Below, one piece after another: positions 42,526-52,709 of a DNA stretch of 64,000 nt. The notes under the pieces were generated by a model. The model searched no databases. It saw nothing but the letters and a program-made list of their open reading frames with translations, and had not been told where the DNA came from. The stretch is from NCBI RefSeq assembly GCF_000968055.1, contig NC_022538.1:434001-498000 (forward strand), given 5' to 3'. How positions within the stretch are numbered: the first letter of the stretch is position 1; every line of letters begins with the position of its first letter. Made by a program: the position numbers and the translations under genes. This DNA is from Alteracholeplasma palmae J233. Its GTDB lineage: Bacteria; Bacillota_I; Bacilli_A; Acholeplasmatales; Acholeplasmataceae.

Positions 42526-42534
42526 TGCTATAAT
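42526..42534 (+). promoter_or_regulatory. Extended -10 promoter of priA
   Basis: TGCTATAAT (42526-42534), 18 nt before the priA ATG; a second TATAAT lies at 42509-42514. Confidence 0.5.
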
Positions 42535-42552
42535 AAAATAGGTGAAGATAAA

Positions 42553-44856
42553 ATGATAGCACAAATAGTAATTGATTTAAAAGCATCAGAATTAAATAAA
42601 TATTATGATTATATCATTCCTGAAGCTATGCAGCTTGATCTAAAAAAAGGAATGAGAGTGATTGTGCCATTTGGTAATATGAAAAGACTTGGCTACATCA
42701 TTAATTTAATTCCTGAAAGCACTCAAGCAACAAGAAAAATTGAAAAAATACTAGATATCACCCCTTCTATTGATGAAGAACTTTTTTTGATTGCTGATTA
42801 TTTATTAAAAACTCCTTTTAGTTTAATGAGTGCAGTTTATCAAACTATTTTACCAAAAGAACTATTACTAAACTATCAGAAGAAGATAACTATTTTAGAC
42901 TCAAGTAAAATAGATGATGAAATAATTAAAAAATTTAATAAGAAAAATGAGTGGATACTTACAAATAAAGATGAAGAAACATTTTATAATTCTTTAAAAA
43001 AGTTAAAAGAAAACAATGCTATAGATATTACTACTATAATTAAACAAAAAGAAGTAGAAAAATACGAAACTAACTATAAAATAAACTATCAAACACATGA
43101 AAAATTGACAGTAAAGCAACAACTTATTTTAGAACTTAATAAACAAGAAATTACTAGAAAAGAAGCACTAGAAATACTATCTCCAAGTATTATTAAAAGT
43201 CTTATTTCAAAAAATGTGCTTATTCCAGAATTGATTACATCAAATAGAGCAGTCACTCATATCTTTGACTTAGAAGATAAAAAAATTATTCTAAACAGTG
43301 ATCAACAAAAAGAATATGAAAAAGTTAATTTAAATAAATATGAAACATATCTTTTATATGGTGTCACAGGATCTGGTAAAACAGAAATTTATTTAAAATT
43401 AATAGAAGACACTTTAAATAATCATAAAAAGGCATTAATCTTAGTCCCAGAAATTATGCTAATTGGACCATTTGCACAGAGGTTAAAATCAAAATTTGAT
43501 GAGAGCATTGTTTCTATCTTACATAGCAATCTTAATTCAGGTCAAAAATATGATGAATATCAAAAAATTAAAAATAACAAAGCTAAAATTATATTAGGAA
43601 CTAGAAGTGCTATTTTTTCTCCAATAAGTGATCTTGGAATCATCATTATTGATGAAGAGCAAGATGACTCATATATACAAGATGACACAGTTTCTTATGA
43701 TACAAGACAAATTGCACAAACAAGAGCCAAATACCATCAAATACCGCTTTTATTAGGAAGTGCAAGCCCTTCTGTAGAAACCTTTTATAAAGCAACAAAC
43801 AAAGAATATAAACTTTTAAAACTAACTAAAAGAGCTCTTGTAAATCATTTGCCAAACGTCAAACTCATTGATATGAGAGAAGAACTTAAAAAAGGTAACT
43901 TAACCCCATTTTCTACAGAACTAAAGTCGCAAATAGAAGAAAAACTTTCTAAAAATGAACAAATTATATTATTCATGAACAGAAAAGGATATTCTCCTTT
44001 TGTTATGTGTAGACACTGTGGAAATGTTCCTAAATGCCCGGATTGTCAGATAAGTCTAACTTATTATAAAAATAAAAATATTTTAAAATGCCAACATTGT
44101 GGCTATGAAGAACCCTTTTCAAAAGAGTGCACTGTTTGTAAAAAAAACACAGTTAAAGAAGTTGGTGTTGGCATTGAGTATATCGAACAAGAACTACATA
44201 AACACTTTAATGCTAAAGTACTTAGATTAGATGCAGATACAACTAGTAAAAAAAATAGTCATGAACATATTTGGGATGATTTTAAAAATCATAAGGCAGA
44301 CATACTATTAGGCACACAAATGGTTGCTAAAGGACTTGACTTTTCTAATGTTACTTTAGTTGGGATTATCATGGCAGATGGATTATTAAAAGTTCCTAGT
44401 ATCAAAGCAGTAGAAAAAACATTCCAACTTATCTTACAAGCATCAGGAAGATCAGGCAGAAGTAAAAAAGGTGATGTGGTTATTCAATCTTATGATATTA
44501 ATCACTATGCTATAAAAACTGCAAGCACTCTTAATAATGAGGAGTTTTTCAAACAGGTCTTATTTGAAAGAAAAATTCAAAAAATGCCACCTTTTAAAAA
44601 AGTGAGTCAGTTATTAATAGAACATCCATCATATTTAAAAACATATCAAATAGCCGATAGGATAAAAATATTACTCTCAAAAACAATGATTGTGTTAGGA
44701 CCAACGCCATCACTTATTCAAAAAAGAGATAATAAATATAGAGTTTTGTTAACTTTAAAATATGATACAATAGATAAGAAAATAGAAGAAGAAATTAACA
44801 ATTTTAAAGATGTAGAAACTAAAATTTATTTTAGTCAATTTGCTACGTTAATTTAA
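42553..44856 (+). CDS. priA: Primosomal protein N' (replication restart helicase)
   Basis: A 767-residue DNA helicase that reloads the replisome at stalled forks. An N-terminal DNA-binding domain (1-100) precedes Walker A GVTGSGKTEIY (about 270), Walker B IIIIDEEQDDSY (about 366), the GSASPS motif and a zinc region with four CxxC pairs (about 485-545). Helicase motifs V and VI follow (LGTQMVAKGLDF, QASGRSGR). The Walker B tetrad is DEEQ where PriA normally has DEEH. First gene of a priA-fmt unit. Confidence 0.96.
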   Translation: MIAQIVIDLKASELNKYYDYIIPEAMQLDLKKGMRVIVPFGNMKRLGYIINLIPESTQATRKIEKILDITPSIDEELFLIADYLLKTPFSLMSAVYQTILPKELLLNYQKKITILDSSKIDDEIIKKFNKKNEWILTNKDEETFYNSLKKLKENNAIDITTIIKQKEVEKYETNYKINYQTHEKLTVKQQLILELNKQEITRKEALEILSPSIIKSLISKNVLIPELITSNRAVTHIFDLEDKKIILNSDQQKEYEKVNLNKYETYLLYGVTGSGKTEIYLKLIEDTLNNHKKALILVPEIMLIGPFAQRLKSKFDESIVSILHSNLNSGQKYDEYQKIKNNKAKIILGTRSAIFSPISDLGIIIIDEEQDDSYIQDDTVSYDTRQIAQTRAKYHQIPLLLGSASPSVETFYKATNKEYKLLKLTKRALVNHLPNVKLIDMREELKKGNLTPFSTELKSQIEEKLSKNEQIILFMNRKGYSPFVMCRHCGNVPKCPDCQISLTYYKNKNILKCQHCGYEEPFSKECTVCKKNTVKEVGVGIEYIEQELHKHFNAKVLRLDADTTSKKNSHEHIWDDFKNHKADILLGTQMVAKGLDFSNVTLVGIIMADGLLKVPSIKAVEKTFQLILQASGRSGRSKKGDVVIQSYDINHYAIKTASTLNNEEFFKQVLFERKIQKMPPFKKVSQLLIEHPSYLKTYQIADRIKILLSKTMIVLGPTPSLIQKRDNKYRVLLTLKYDTIDKKIEEEINNFKDVETKIYFSQFATLI

Positions 44857-44872
44857 GAAAGAAGGAAATTAT

Positions 44873-45787
44873 ATGATAGTATTTATGGGAACGCCAGAGT
44901 TTTCAGTGCCAATTTTAAAAATGTTACTGGATAAAAAATATCCAGTTGGGCTAGTAGTAACTCAACCAGATAAAAAAGTTGGTAGAAAACAAGTTGTAAC
45001 ACCATCACCAGTAAAACAACTAGCAGAATCATATGGTGTCAAAGTTTATCAACCAGAAAAATTATCAAAAGAATATCAATACATTTTAGATCTAAAACCA
45101 GAATTAATTATAACAGCAGCTTATGGTCAAATTCTTCCTAAAGCTTTATTAGAAGAAGTGCCAGCAATTAATATCCATGGATCTTTACTCCCTAAATATA
45201 GAGGAGGAGCACCTATTCAATATGCACTCTTTGAAGCAGAAGAAAAAACGGGTGTTACCTTAATGGAAATGGTTTATAAAATGGATGCTGGTGATATGAT
45301 AGAAAAAAAAGAAGTTCTTATTTCAGAATCTGATAACTACCAAACATTATCACAAAAATTAAGCACTATTGGAAAAGAATTACTTGAAGAAAATATTGAT
45401 AAAATATTAAAGAAACAATATAAAAAAGAAAAGCAAGATGAAGCACTTGTAACATTTGCGTATACGATAAAAAAAGAAGAAGAAAAAATAGATTGGAATA
45501 AAGAAACTAAGTTTGTTTTAGGCCATATAAAAGGCTTATCTCCTCAAACAGGAGCTTATACTGAAATAAAAAATGAGAAGTTAAAAATATATAATGCACA
45601 AAAAAGTGATATAATATTAGATGAAATGCCAGGGACAATTTTAATTCAAGATAAAAAAATATTAGTAGCGACTAAAAACGGTACAGTAGAAATCTTAGAA
45701 ATCCAACAACAAGGCAGAAAAATATTAACAACAAAAGTATTTTTAAACGGACAATCACTTATAAAAACAGGTGATAAATTCCAATAG
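44873..45787 (+). CDS. fmt: Methionyl-tRNA formyltransferase
   Basis: A 304-residue enzyme that formylates initiator Met-tRNA using 10-formyl-tetrahydrofolate. It shows IVFMGTPEFSVPIL at the start, NIHGSLLPKYRGGAPIQ (catalytic Asn/His, near residue 105) and LMEMVYKMDAGDM with the catalytic Asp, followed by the C-terminal tRNA-binding barrel. It follows priA by 16 nt, a classic arrangement. Confidence 0.96.
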   Translation: MIVFMGTPEFSVPILKMLLDKKYPVGLVVTQPDKKVGRKQVVTPSPVKQLAESYGVKVYQPEKLSKEYQYILDLKPELIITAAYGQILPKALLEEVPAINIHGSLLPKYRGGAPIQYALFEAEEKTGVTLMEMVYKMDAGDMIEKKEVLISESDNYQTLSQKLSTIGKELLEENIDKILKKQYKKEKQDEALVTFAYTIKKEEEKIDWNKETKFVLGHIKGLSPQTGAYTEIKNEKLKIYNAQKSDIILDEMPGTILIQDKKILVATKNGTVEILEIQQQGRKILTTKVFLNGQSLIKTGDKFQ

Positions 45788-45798
45788 GAGGAAGAATC

Positions 45799-46374
45799 AT
45801 GAATAATACTAAGAAAAAATTATTATATACACAAGAAGAAATGCTAAGAATTAACAAAGAAACACTAGCAAGACGTGGAGTTAAAGTAAGTGAAATAGCT
45901 GAAATAGCTTATCGCCAACAGTCTAAATATACAGAAGGCGTATCATTAGAATTATGTGTCCAATCAGTTGAAAGAATATTATCTTTTAGAGATATCTTCC
46001 ACCATGTTCAGTTAGCTTCTGAAATTGATAGACTAGCAGAAGAAAAATTATTCAAAGGTCCTATTCAAGATATCTTATATGAAGATTTAGGATTATTTGG
46101 AATTGATGAGTTAATGGGTATTGATGTCGCTGGTAACTATGGTACAATTGGAGTAACTAACTTTGGTGAAATAGATGTTAATAAACAAGGCATAGTTTCA
46201 TTTTTAAATGAAGAAGGTAAAAAAGAAGGCAAATGTCATACATTCTTAGATGATATTGTCGGTAGTATCGCAGCAGCAGCTTCTACAAGAGTTGCTCAAA
46301 TCATGAGTGAAGAAACTGCTCATGAAAGTGATGCATATGAAAAAACAACTATTTACGATTATATAGAAAAATAA
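45799..46374 (+). CDS. PgpA-family protein (YutG-like phosphatidylglycerophosphatase A)
   Basis: A 191-residue protein matching the YutG/PgpA family: RRGVKVSEIAEIAYRQQSKY, LYEDLGLFGIDELMGIDVAGNYGTIGVTNFG and CHTFLDDIVGSIAAAASTRVAQ. PgpA dephosphorylates phosphatidylglycerophosphate to phosphatidylglycerol. Bacillota members of this shortened soluble subfamily have no proven activity, so the enzymatic role is inferred. It lies 11 nt after fmt with GGAGGAAG as ribosome binding site. Confidence 0.75.
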   Translation: MNNTKKKLLYTQEEMLRINKETLARRGVKVSEIAEIAYRQQSKYTEGVSLELCVQSVERILSFRDIFHHVQLASEIDRLAEEKLFKGPIQDILYEDLGLFGIDELMGIDVAGNYGTIGVTNFGEIDVNKQGIVSFLNEEGKKEGKCHTFLDDIVGSIAAAASTRVAQIMSEETAHESDAYEKTTIYDYIEK

Positions 46375-46392
46375 TGATTAAGAGGGGTTCGT

Positions 46393-47697
46393 ATGAAACA
46401 TGATAAAATCCCAAAAAGTAAAAAAGTAAAAACGCTTGGCAGAAATCTTTTTGCCAAGTTTTTTGGTTTTGATCAAGGAATAGATATTGCTCAAGATGTA
46501 GCTGTTTTACATAGAAGAAATATTGTTATTAAAAACATTATTTTCATGTCTAATATCCTTTATTCACTTATCTTTTTTGCGGTTTCTTTAAATAGTCAAA
46601 ATCAAAGTGACTGGTTAGTAACTGTTTTATTCTTTCCACTTACCTATGCAATCAATAAATTATTAAAAACACTTATTGCCCAAGATAAAAATGATAAAAC
46701 AAAACAACAAGTAGCAATGTATGTTGCATCATTTTATATGTTTTTATCCTCAATTCTTGTTTATATTAAAGTATACCCGCAAGATAGTCATTTAGAAACA
46801 CCTGCATATACACTTATTTATTATGCATTAGTAGTTATTTCTTTATACCAAGATAAAAAATTATTGAGTAGTTCGTTTTTGAGTATGTTAACAATTTTAA
46901 CAATGATTCACTTTGTTCTTACGTATAATATTATCGAGATGAAATTATCTATTCAACAGTTTTTTGAAGCATTTATTACAAGGCCAGAATTTAGTGATAT
47001 TGTCTTAAGAACAGTTTTGTTTATTGTATTTTATCTAGTTGTTTATGTCATTGTTTCTATCGGTCAACAACTACAAGAAGAAAGAAAAAAAGAACTTGTT
47101 AAAAGAAGACAAGTTCAAGATGACTTTTCTCATATTGTTTCTAATTTATTTTCAGTTGTCTTTTCATCATCATATACTCTACTAGATGCTAAGCATGCAA
47201 ATCAGGTTTTAGCTATAGCTAATAAACTGGCAGAATACTACAACTTACCAGAAGAGGAAAAACAAGATTTAAATTTATATGCATTAGTACACTTACAGTA
47301 TGATGAAATCAGACAAGTAATGAATCAAGAAGAAACATTAGATGAAATTAACTATCAAAAAATTAAAGAAAAAACTGAACTTGGCGCTAAAATAGCAAGA
47401 AGGCTACAATTAGCACAAAAAACTGAAGATATTGTCAGAGCTCATCTAGAAGGATCGGCTAATGAAACATTTAAGCAAAATATGCTTAAAATACAACCAG
47501 ATATTCATGCTCAAATTATTTTATTATCAGATATCTATGTAACATTAAGAAATGTTAAGCCATATAAAAGACCATACTCACATGCTGCTAGTATGGAAAT
47601 ATTCACTAAAGAGTTAGTTGAATATTTTGATTATAAACTGCAAGAAAGATTTTTAAAGTATGATACAGAAATAAAAGAATTATATAATAGCTTTTAA
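46393..47697 (+). CDS. Membrane protein with degenerate HD-GYP-like domain
   Basis: A 434-residue protein. Six or so helices lie between about 45 and 225, followed by a soluble domain (about 235-430). That domain follows the HD-GYP layout (FSVVFSSSYTLLDAKHANQVLAIANKLAEYY; then AHLEGS at the HH site; then ILLSDIYVTLRNVKPYKRPYS matching the DxFDALxxxRPYK region). The metal-binding HD and HHxxxDGxGYP residues are mostly missing. It therefore probably does not cleave cyclic dinucleotides but may bind one or act as a scaffold. It is in one run with pgpA. I do not recognise a named homolog. Confidence 0.55.
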   Translation: MKHDKIPKSKKVKTLGRNLFAKFFGFDQGIDIAQDVAVLHRRNIVIKNIIFMSNILYSLIFFAVSLNSQNQSDWLVTVLFFPLTYAINKLLKTLIAQDKNDKTKQQVAMYVASFYMFLSSILVYIKVYPQDSHLETPAYTLIYYALVVISLYQDKKLLSSSFLSMLTILTMIHFVLTYNIIEMKLSIQQFFEAFITRPEFSDIVLRTVLFIVFYLVVYVIVSIGQQLQEERKKELVKRRQVQDDFSHIVSNLFSVVFSSSYTLLDAKHANQVLAIANKLAEYYNLPEEEKQDLNLYALVHLQYDEIRQVMNQEETLDEINYQKIKEKTELGAKIARRLQLAQKTEDIVRAHLEGSANETFKQNMLKIQPDIHAQIILLSDIYVTLRNVKPYKRPYSHAASMEIFTKELVEYFDYKLQERFLKYDTEIKELYNSF

Positions 47698-47700
47698 TAC

Positions 47701-47729
47701 TTTACAAAACATATAAAATGTAGTATGAT
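47701..47729 (+). promoter_or_regulatory. Promoter of metK
   Basis: TTTACA (47701-47706), a 17-bp spacer, then TATGAT (47724-47729). Confidence 0.65.
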
Positions 47730-47755
47730 AAGTTGCGATTAAAAATAACTATATA

Positions 47756-47848
47756 CTTATTAAGAGCTATCGAGGCGTCAGTGGCCTGTGAAGTAGCAGC
47801 AACCTATTTAATTAGGTGCTTACCACTAGGGGGAAACCCATCAATAAG
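47756..47848 (+). promoter_or_regulatory. SAM-I riboswitch (S-box)
   Basis: P1 is CTTATT (47756-47761) with AATAAG (47843-47848). The core carries AAGAGC, CGAGG, GTGGCCTGTGAAG, GCAGCAACC and GGTGCT...CCAC, the conserved S-box elements in order, with P3/P4 hairpins between. It precedes metK, so SAM would repress its own synthetase. A terminator hairpin follows after 7 nt. Confidence 0.92.
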
Positions 47849-47855
47849 GAAACAT

Positions 47856-47885
47856 TGGCTTTCCTCTGGGAAGCCACTTTTTTTT
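47856..47885 (+). terminator. Riboswitch-controlled terminator before metK
   Basis: TGGCTTTCC/GGGAAGCCA 9-bp stem (one G-T pair), TCT loop, then a T-run. Confidence 0.9.
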
Positions 47886-47904
47886 GAAGAAAGAAGGAGA
47901 AATT

Positions 47905-49050
47905 ATGTACCAATTATTTACAAGTGAGTCAGTTACTAAAGGGCATGCAGATAAAGTTTGTGATCAAATATCAGATGCTATTTTAGATGCTATACTAAGT
48001 CAGGATAAAGATTCAAGAGTTGCTGTTGAAACAGCAGTAACTACTAATACAGTAGTTGTTTTTGGAGAAATAACTACTAAAGCTTCTATTAATGTAGAAG
48101 AAATTGTTAGAAAAACAATCAAATCTATTGGATATGATAAAAAAGAATACTTATTTTCATATGATACAGTAGAAATTATCAACCGATTACATGAACAATC
48201 ACCAGATATTGCCATGGGTGTTGATAAAGAAGACCAAGGTGCTGGAGACCAAGGATTAATGTTTGGTTTTGCTAAAAATGATAACGAACAATTAATGCCC
48301 TTACCAATTGCCTTATCACATGAATTAGCATTACGATTAACAAAAGTTAGAGAAGAAAATATTGTTAAAGGCTTAAGACCAGATGGTAAAACTCAAGTAA
48401 CAATTGCTTATGATGAAAACAATAAACCATTATTTATTGATTCAGTAGTTTTATCAACTCAACATGATGAAGATATTACTCAAGAACAATTACATAAAGA
48501 AATTAAGAAAAATGTCTTTGATGTTGTTTTACCTAAAGAATTAATTACATCTGATACAAAATACTTTATTAATCCAACAGGAAGATTCGTTATTGGTGGG
48601 CCAAATGGAGATTCAGGATTAACAGGTAGAAAAATTATCGTTGACACATACGGTGGATATTCACGCCATGGTGGTGGGGCATTTAGTGGTAAAGACCCTT
48701 CGAAAGTAGATAGAAGTGCTGCATATATGGCAAGATATTTAGCTAAAAACATTGTAGCATCAAAAATAGCAGAAACTTGTGAAATTCAATTAGCTTATGC
48801 TATTGGTGTTGCAAAACCTGTTGGAGTTTATGTAGATACTTTTAATACTGGAAAAGTATCTGATGAAAAAATATTAGAAGTTATCTTAGAAAACTTTGAC
48901 TTAAGACCTAAAAAAATCATAGACTATTTAGAACTTAAAAATCCTATATATCAAAAGACAGCATCTTACGGTCATTTTGGTAGAACAGATGTTTTACTTC
49001 CTTGGGAAAAAACAGATAAAGTAAGTATATTTAAGAATCTTGCTAAGTAG
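47905..49050 (+). CDS. metK: S-adenosylmethionine synthetase
   Basis: Makes SAM from methionine and ATP. The 381-residue enzyme has [25 protein letters not shown] (ATP/Met site), [31 protein letters not shown] and [16 protein letters not shown], with the metal- and phosphate-binding residues intact. The ATG at 47905 is preferred because GAAGGAGAAATT lies directly before it; the earlier in-frame ATG sits in the terminator region. Under S-box control. Confidence 0.97.
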   Translation: MYQLFTSESVTKGHADKVCDQISDAILDAILSQDKDSRVAVETAVTTNTVVVFGEITTKASINVEEIVRKTIKSIGYDKKEYLFSYDTVEIINRLHEQSPDIAMGVDKEDQGAGDQGLMFGFAKNDNEQLMPLPIALSHELALRLTKVREENIVKGLRPDGKTQVTIAYDENNKPLFIDSVVLSTQHDEDITQEQLHKEIKKNVFDVVLPKELITSDTKYFINPTGRFVIGGPNGDSGLTGRKIIVDTYGGYSRHGGGAFSGKDPSKVDRSAAYMARYLAKNIVASKIAETCEIQLAYAIGVAKPVGVYVDTFNTGKVSDEKILEVILENFDLRPKKIIDYLELKNPIYQKTASYGHFGRTDVLLPWEKTDKVSIFKNLAK

Positions 49051-49069
49051 AAAGATTAGGAGAAAATAG

Positions 49070-49579
49070 ATGGTTTTACCAATATATTTGAATATGCTTA
49101 TTGTGAGTAGTATTATTTTTTCAGTAATCATTATAGCCATACTTATTTGTATAATATTTTATGTGATAGCGTTAAAATCAATTCAAAAATCAGAAAAAAG
49201 AGTCCTTGAAGTAAAAACTAAGATTGATTTAGTTTTACTTAAAAAGTATGATATATATCAAAAAATGAATGATATTATTAACAAAACTGATTTGGAAATA
49301 GAGAAAAAAGATTTGTCTGCTATGGTTGATAAATCTTTATATGTAGCTTGTTTAAATGATTTAATAGAACAGATGCTAGAACAACAAGTAATTAAAGAGA
49401 CTCACAATTACTCTAGTATTAAAGAAAAAAGTATTGAAATTCAAGAAGAATTAATTTGTGTACAAAAAAACTATAATATGCTTGTTTCTATATATAACCA
49501 AAAAATTAGCAAATTCCCGTTTATTATAGTATCTAAAAAAAAGAGACTCGTAAAACAAGAGTATTTTGAATTAAGATAA
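49070..49579 (+). CDS. LemA-like membrane protein
   Basis: A 169-residue protein with one N-terminal transmembrane helix (about 8-33) and a helical extracytoplasmic or cytoplasmic domain. The C-terminus (KNYNMLVSIYNQKISKFPFIIVSKKK) matches the LemA family pattern of a YN-x-YN repeat and FP. The middle is diverged, so the assignment is tentative. LemA function is unknown. It follows metK by 19 nt but is likely unrelated in role. Confidence 0.55.
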   Translation: MVLPIYLNMLIVSSIIFSVIIIAILICIIFYVIALKSIQKSEKRVLEVKTKIDLVLLKKYDIYQKMNDIINKTDLEIEKKDLSAMVDKSLYVACLNDLIEQMLEQQVIKETHNYSSIKEKSIEIQEELICVQKNYNMLVSIYNQKISKFPFIIVSKKKRLVKQEYFELR

Positions 49580-49590
49580 CATTAAAAAAT

Positions 49591-49637
49591 AAACTCTAGT
49601 ACTATATTTGTAAAGAATATAGGATGAGAGTTTTTTT
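49591..49637 (+). terminator. Terminator after the LemA-like gene
   Basis: AAACTCT/AGAGTTT and CTATATT/AATATAG pair in one long hairpin, then T5. Confidence 0.85.
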
Positions 49638-49680
49638 GTTTTAGTTATCACCTTATTTTTAAAGTAAAAACTGCTAAATG

Positions 49681-49689
49681 TGGTAAAAT
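49681..49689 (+). promoter_or_regulatory. Possible extended -10 promoter of the Nudix-secA unit
   Basis: TGGTAAAAT; a 75-nt leader follows without clear structure. Confidence 0.35.
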
Positions 49690-49765
49690 ATTTATAGGTA
49701 TCGTAAATAAAATGGTTAAAGTCTACAGTTTTTTAACTCATTTTTAATTTTTAAGGAGTTCTGTT

Positions 49766-50218
49766 ATGGGCTATGTCAAGACAATTCGCAAGAAAATAGG
49801 CAATGATCCGCTTTTTATGCCATGTGTTGCGGCAATTATTTATAAAGATAAAAAAATCTTATTACAAAAAAGAACAGATTTTAAACTTTGGGGACTTCAC
49901 GGAGGATCCATGGAATTAGGTGAAACATTCTTAGATACTCTAACAAGAGAAGTAAAAGAAGAAACTAATCTAACACCTATTGATATATCTGTTTTTAATG
50001 TATATGCAGGAAAAGATTTTGTCTTACATTATCCTAATAACGATGTTTCATATCTTGTTATCCAAAGTTTTATTATCACGGAAGTAAAAGGCGATATGAA
50101 AGCACAAAAAAGCGAACTATCAGAATTAAAATGGTTTAAACTTAATGAAATACCTTGGGACAAACTTGTTCCACAAGACAAAAAAATCATAGAAGATTTT
50201 CTTCAAACTAAAAACTAA
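49766..50218 (+). CDS. Nudix hydrolase
   Basis: A 150-residue Nudix domain with the complete box GGSMELGETFLDTLTREVKEET (about residues 47-68; GX5EX7REUXEEXGU), whose Glu residues bind Mg2+ for pyrophosphate cleavage. The substrate could be a dNTP, ADP-ribose or another nucleotide; specificity is not visible. AAGGAG precedes the ATG. It lies 17 nt before secA. Confidence 0.9.
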   Translation: MGYVKTIRKKIGNDPLFMPCVAAIIYKDKKILLQKRTDFKLWGLHGGSMELGETFLDTLTREVKEETNLTPIDISVFNVYAGKDFVLHYPNNDVSYLVIQSFIITEVKGDMKAQKSELSELKWFKLNEIPWDKLVPQDKKIIEDFLQTKN

Positions 50219-50235
50219 TTAAGGAAGTGGCATGA

Positions 50236-52698
50236 GTGTTTAAAAATTTATTCAGTTCAACAAAAAAAGAATTAAAAATTGCTAGAAAATTAGCAGACAA
50301 AGTTTTTTCACTTGAAAGTCAAATGGCTGTATTAAGTGATGAAGAAATTAGAAATAAAACACAAGAATACAAACAAAGATTTAATGCAGGCGAAACACTT
50401 GATGATCTTTTACCAGAAGCATATGCATTAGTAAGAGAAGCTTCAAAAAGAGTTTCACATAAAACACCATATTATGTACAAGTATTAGGTGCTATCGCAA
50501 TACATCATGGAAATATAGCAGAAATGAAAACAGGTGAAGGTAAAACTTTAACATCAGTTATGCCAGCATACTTAAATGCTTTAAACGGCCTAGGCGTTCA
50601 TATTGTAACTGTAAATGAGTATCTAGCAAAACGTGAAGCTGAAGGCGAAATTGGAGATATTTTTAGATTTTTAGGGCTAACAGTAGGTTTAAACTTAAGA
50701 GAATTATCAAGTGAAGATAAAAAAGATGCATATAGTGCAGATGTCTTATATTCAACAAATAGTGAATTAGGATTTGATTATTTACGTGATCACATGGTTT
50801 TATATGCAGGTGAAATGGTTGCTCAAAGAGGGTATAATTTTGCCATTGTCGATGAAGTTGACTCTATTTTAATTGATGAAGCAAGAACACCGTTAATTAT
50901 TTCTGGTGGTGCTAAAAACACGCAAAACTTATATGAACAAGCAGATAGATTTGCAAAATCACTTAAAGAAGATGAATATGAAATTGATATTGAAACTAAG
51001 ACAATTGAACTATCAGAAGCTGGTATAAATAGAGCTGAATCTGTATTCCAGATTAGTAATTTATATGATTTGAGAAATGTCTCATTACTACATCATATCA
51101 ATAATGCATTAAGAGCTAATTATATTATGGCACGCGACAAAGAATACGTTGTTGATGGTGGAGAAGTTTTAATTGTTGATCAATTTACAGGACGTATTTT
51201 AAGAGGACGTCAATTTAGTGAAGGATTACACCAAGCACTAGAAGCAAAAGAAAATGTAGATGTGAAAAAAGAAACAGTTACTGTTGCGACTATCACTTAT
51301 CAAAACTTCTTTAGAATGTATAAAAAATTATCTGGGATGACTGGTACTGCTAAAACAGAAGAAGATGAATTTAGAGATATCTATAATATGGAAGTTATTG
51401 AAATTCCTACGAATCTACCAGTTATTAGAAAAGATGAAACAGATTATTTATATGCAACAATAGAAGAAAAATTTGATGCATTAATTAAAGAAGTAAAAGA
51501 AAGACATGAAAAAGGGCAACCTATGTTAATTGGAACGGTTGCGGTTGAAACATCAGAAATAATTTCTATGTTACTAAGAAAAAATAGAATTCCCCATGAA
51601 ATATTGAATGCTAAGAACCACGAAAGAGAAGCTGAAATCATTGCTAAAGCAGGTCTTAAAAACGCAGTTACAATCGCTACAAATATGGCTGGACGTGGGA
51701 CTGATATTAAGCTTGGTGAAGGTGTTGTAGAATTAGGTGGATTAGCAGTTTTAGGAACAGAAAGACATGAATCTAGACGTATTGATAATCAGTTAAGAGG
51801 GCGTGCTGGTAGACAAGGAGATCCTGGATATTCAAGATTCTTTGTATCAGGTGAAGATGAATTACTTGTTAGATTTACTGGAGAAAGATTTAAATCAATT
51901 GTGAAACAAATGAGTAAAATTAACGGTCCAGGTGAACCAATATCTTCTAAGATGCTTTCTAAGTTTGTTACAAATGCTCAAAAAAGAATAGAAGGTAATA
52001 ACTACGACACACGTAAAAACGTATTAAAATATGATGATGTGTTAAGAGTTCAAAGAGAAATTATTTACGGACAAAGAAAAGACGTCTTGACTTTAGAATC
52101 TATTGAAGATAAAGTAATTAAAATGATTGAGGCAACAATAGAAAATGAAGTGTCACCTTTTATAACTGAAGTTGGACGTAACAAATACGAAATTGATGAT
52201 GAAGGATTGGTAAATCATCTTGAATCAACTCTTTTCTATAAAGATACATTTGACTTAAACGAATTAAAAAAACTAGATGAAGATGAATTAATTAGCCTTA
52301 TTACAAGTGAAGCTTTAAAGGAATTAGAAGCTAAAAAAGCAGCAACCCCTATTGAAGTATATAATGAGTTTTTAAAAGTTATTATGCTTAGAATGATTGA
52401 TACATATTGGATGAGACACATTGATGTAATGAGTGAGTTAAGACAAGGTGTAAGATTACAAGCATACGGACAACAAAATCCACTTATTATTTACCAACAA
52501 GAAGGTAAGCGATTATTTGATGAAATGATTGAAAATATCGCAAAAGATGTTACAAAATATGCAATCATGGCCCGCATTCAAGTGAATGTGACAAGAGAAG
52601 CTGTAGTTAAAGGCGCTAAGGCTGCTGATAATGCAGAAGAAAAAGACAAGAAACAAAGAGTAAGAAAAAACAGAGGCAAAACAGCGCCTTGGAGATAA
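50236..52698 (+). CDS. secA: Preprotein translocase ATPase SecA
   Basis: An 820-residue motor that drives proteins through SecYEG. It has [10 protein letters not shown] (Walker A, about residue 97), [16 protein letters not shown] (Walker B), the preprotein cross-linking domain, [10 protein letters not shown] and the [10 protein letters not shown] motif of the second RecA fold. It starts at GTG. The C-terminus ends in a short basic tail ([10 protein letters not shown]) without the CxCxSGKKYKxCHG zinc motif. prfB follows after 11 nt. Confidence 0.97.
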   Translation: MFKNLFSSTKKELKIARKLADKVFSLESQMAVLSDEEIRNKTQEYKQRFNAGETLDDLLPEAYALVREASKRVSHKTPYYVQVLGAIAIHHGNIAEMKTGEGKTLTSVMPAYLNALNGLGVHIVTVNEYLAKREAEGEIGDIFRFLGLTVGLNLRELSSEDKKDAYSADVLYSTNSELGFDYLRDHMVLYAGEMVAQRGYNFAIVDEVDSILIDEARTPLIISGGAKNTQNLYEQADRFAKSLKEDEYEIDIETKTIELSEAGINRAESVFQISNLYDLRNVSLLHHINNALRANYIMARDKEYVVDGGEVLIVDQFTGRILRGRQFSEGLHQALEAKENVDVKKETVTVATITYQNFFRMYKKLSGMTGTAKTEEDEFRDIYNMEVIEIPTNLPVIRKDETDYLYATIEEKFDALIKEVKERHEKGQPMLIGTVAVETSEIISMLLRKNRIPHEILNAKNHEREAEIIAKAGLKNAVTIATNMAGRGTDIKLGEGVVELGGLAVLGTERHESRRIDNQLRGRAGRQGDPGYSRFFVSGEDELLVRFTGERFKSIVKQMSKINGPGEPISSKMLSKFVTNAQKRIEGNNYDTRKNVLKYDDVLRVQREIIYGQRKDVLTLESIEDKVIKMIEATIENEVSPFITEVGRNKYEIDDEGLVNHLESTLFYKDTFDLNELKKLDEDELISLITSEALKELEAKKAATPIEVYNEFLKVIMLRMIDTYWMRHIDVMSELRQGVRLQAYGQQNPLIIYQQEGKRLFDEMIENIAKDVTKYAIMARIQVNVTREAVVKGAKAADNAEEKDKKQRVRKNRGKTAPWR

Positions 52699-52709
52699 GG
52701 AGTTTTTAA

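Noticed and set aside
45799-46374. Asp23-family protein
   Set aside because: The GLYGIDE-like, GTIGVTNFG and CHTFLDDIVGSIAAAASTR blocks are those of YutG/PgpA, not Asp23.
47733-47927. 64-residue frame between the HD-GYP-like gene and metK
   Set aside because: It lies in the SAM-I riboswitch and its terminator and has no ribosome binding site.
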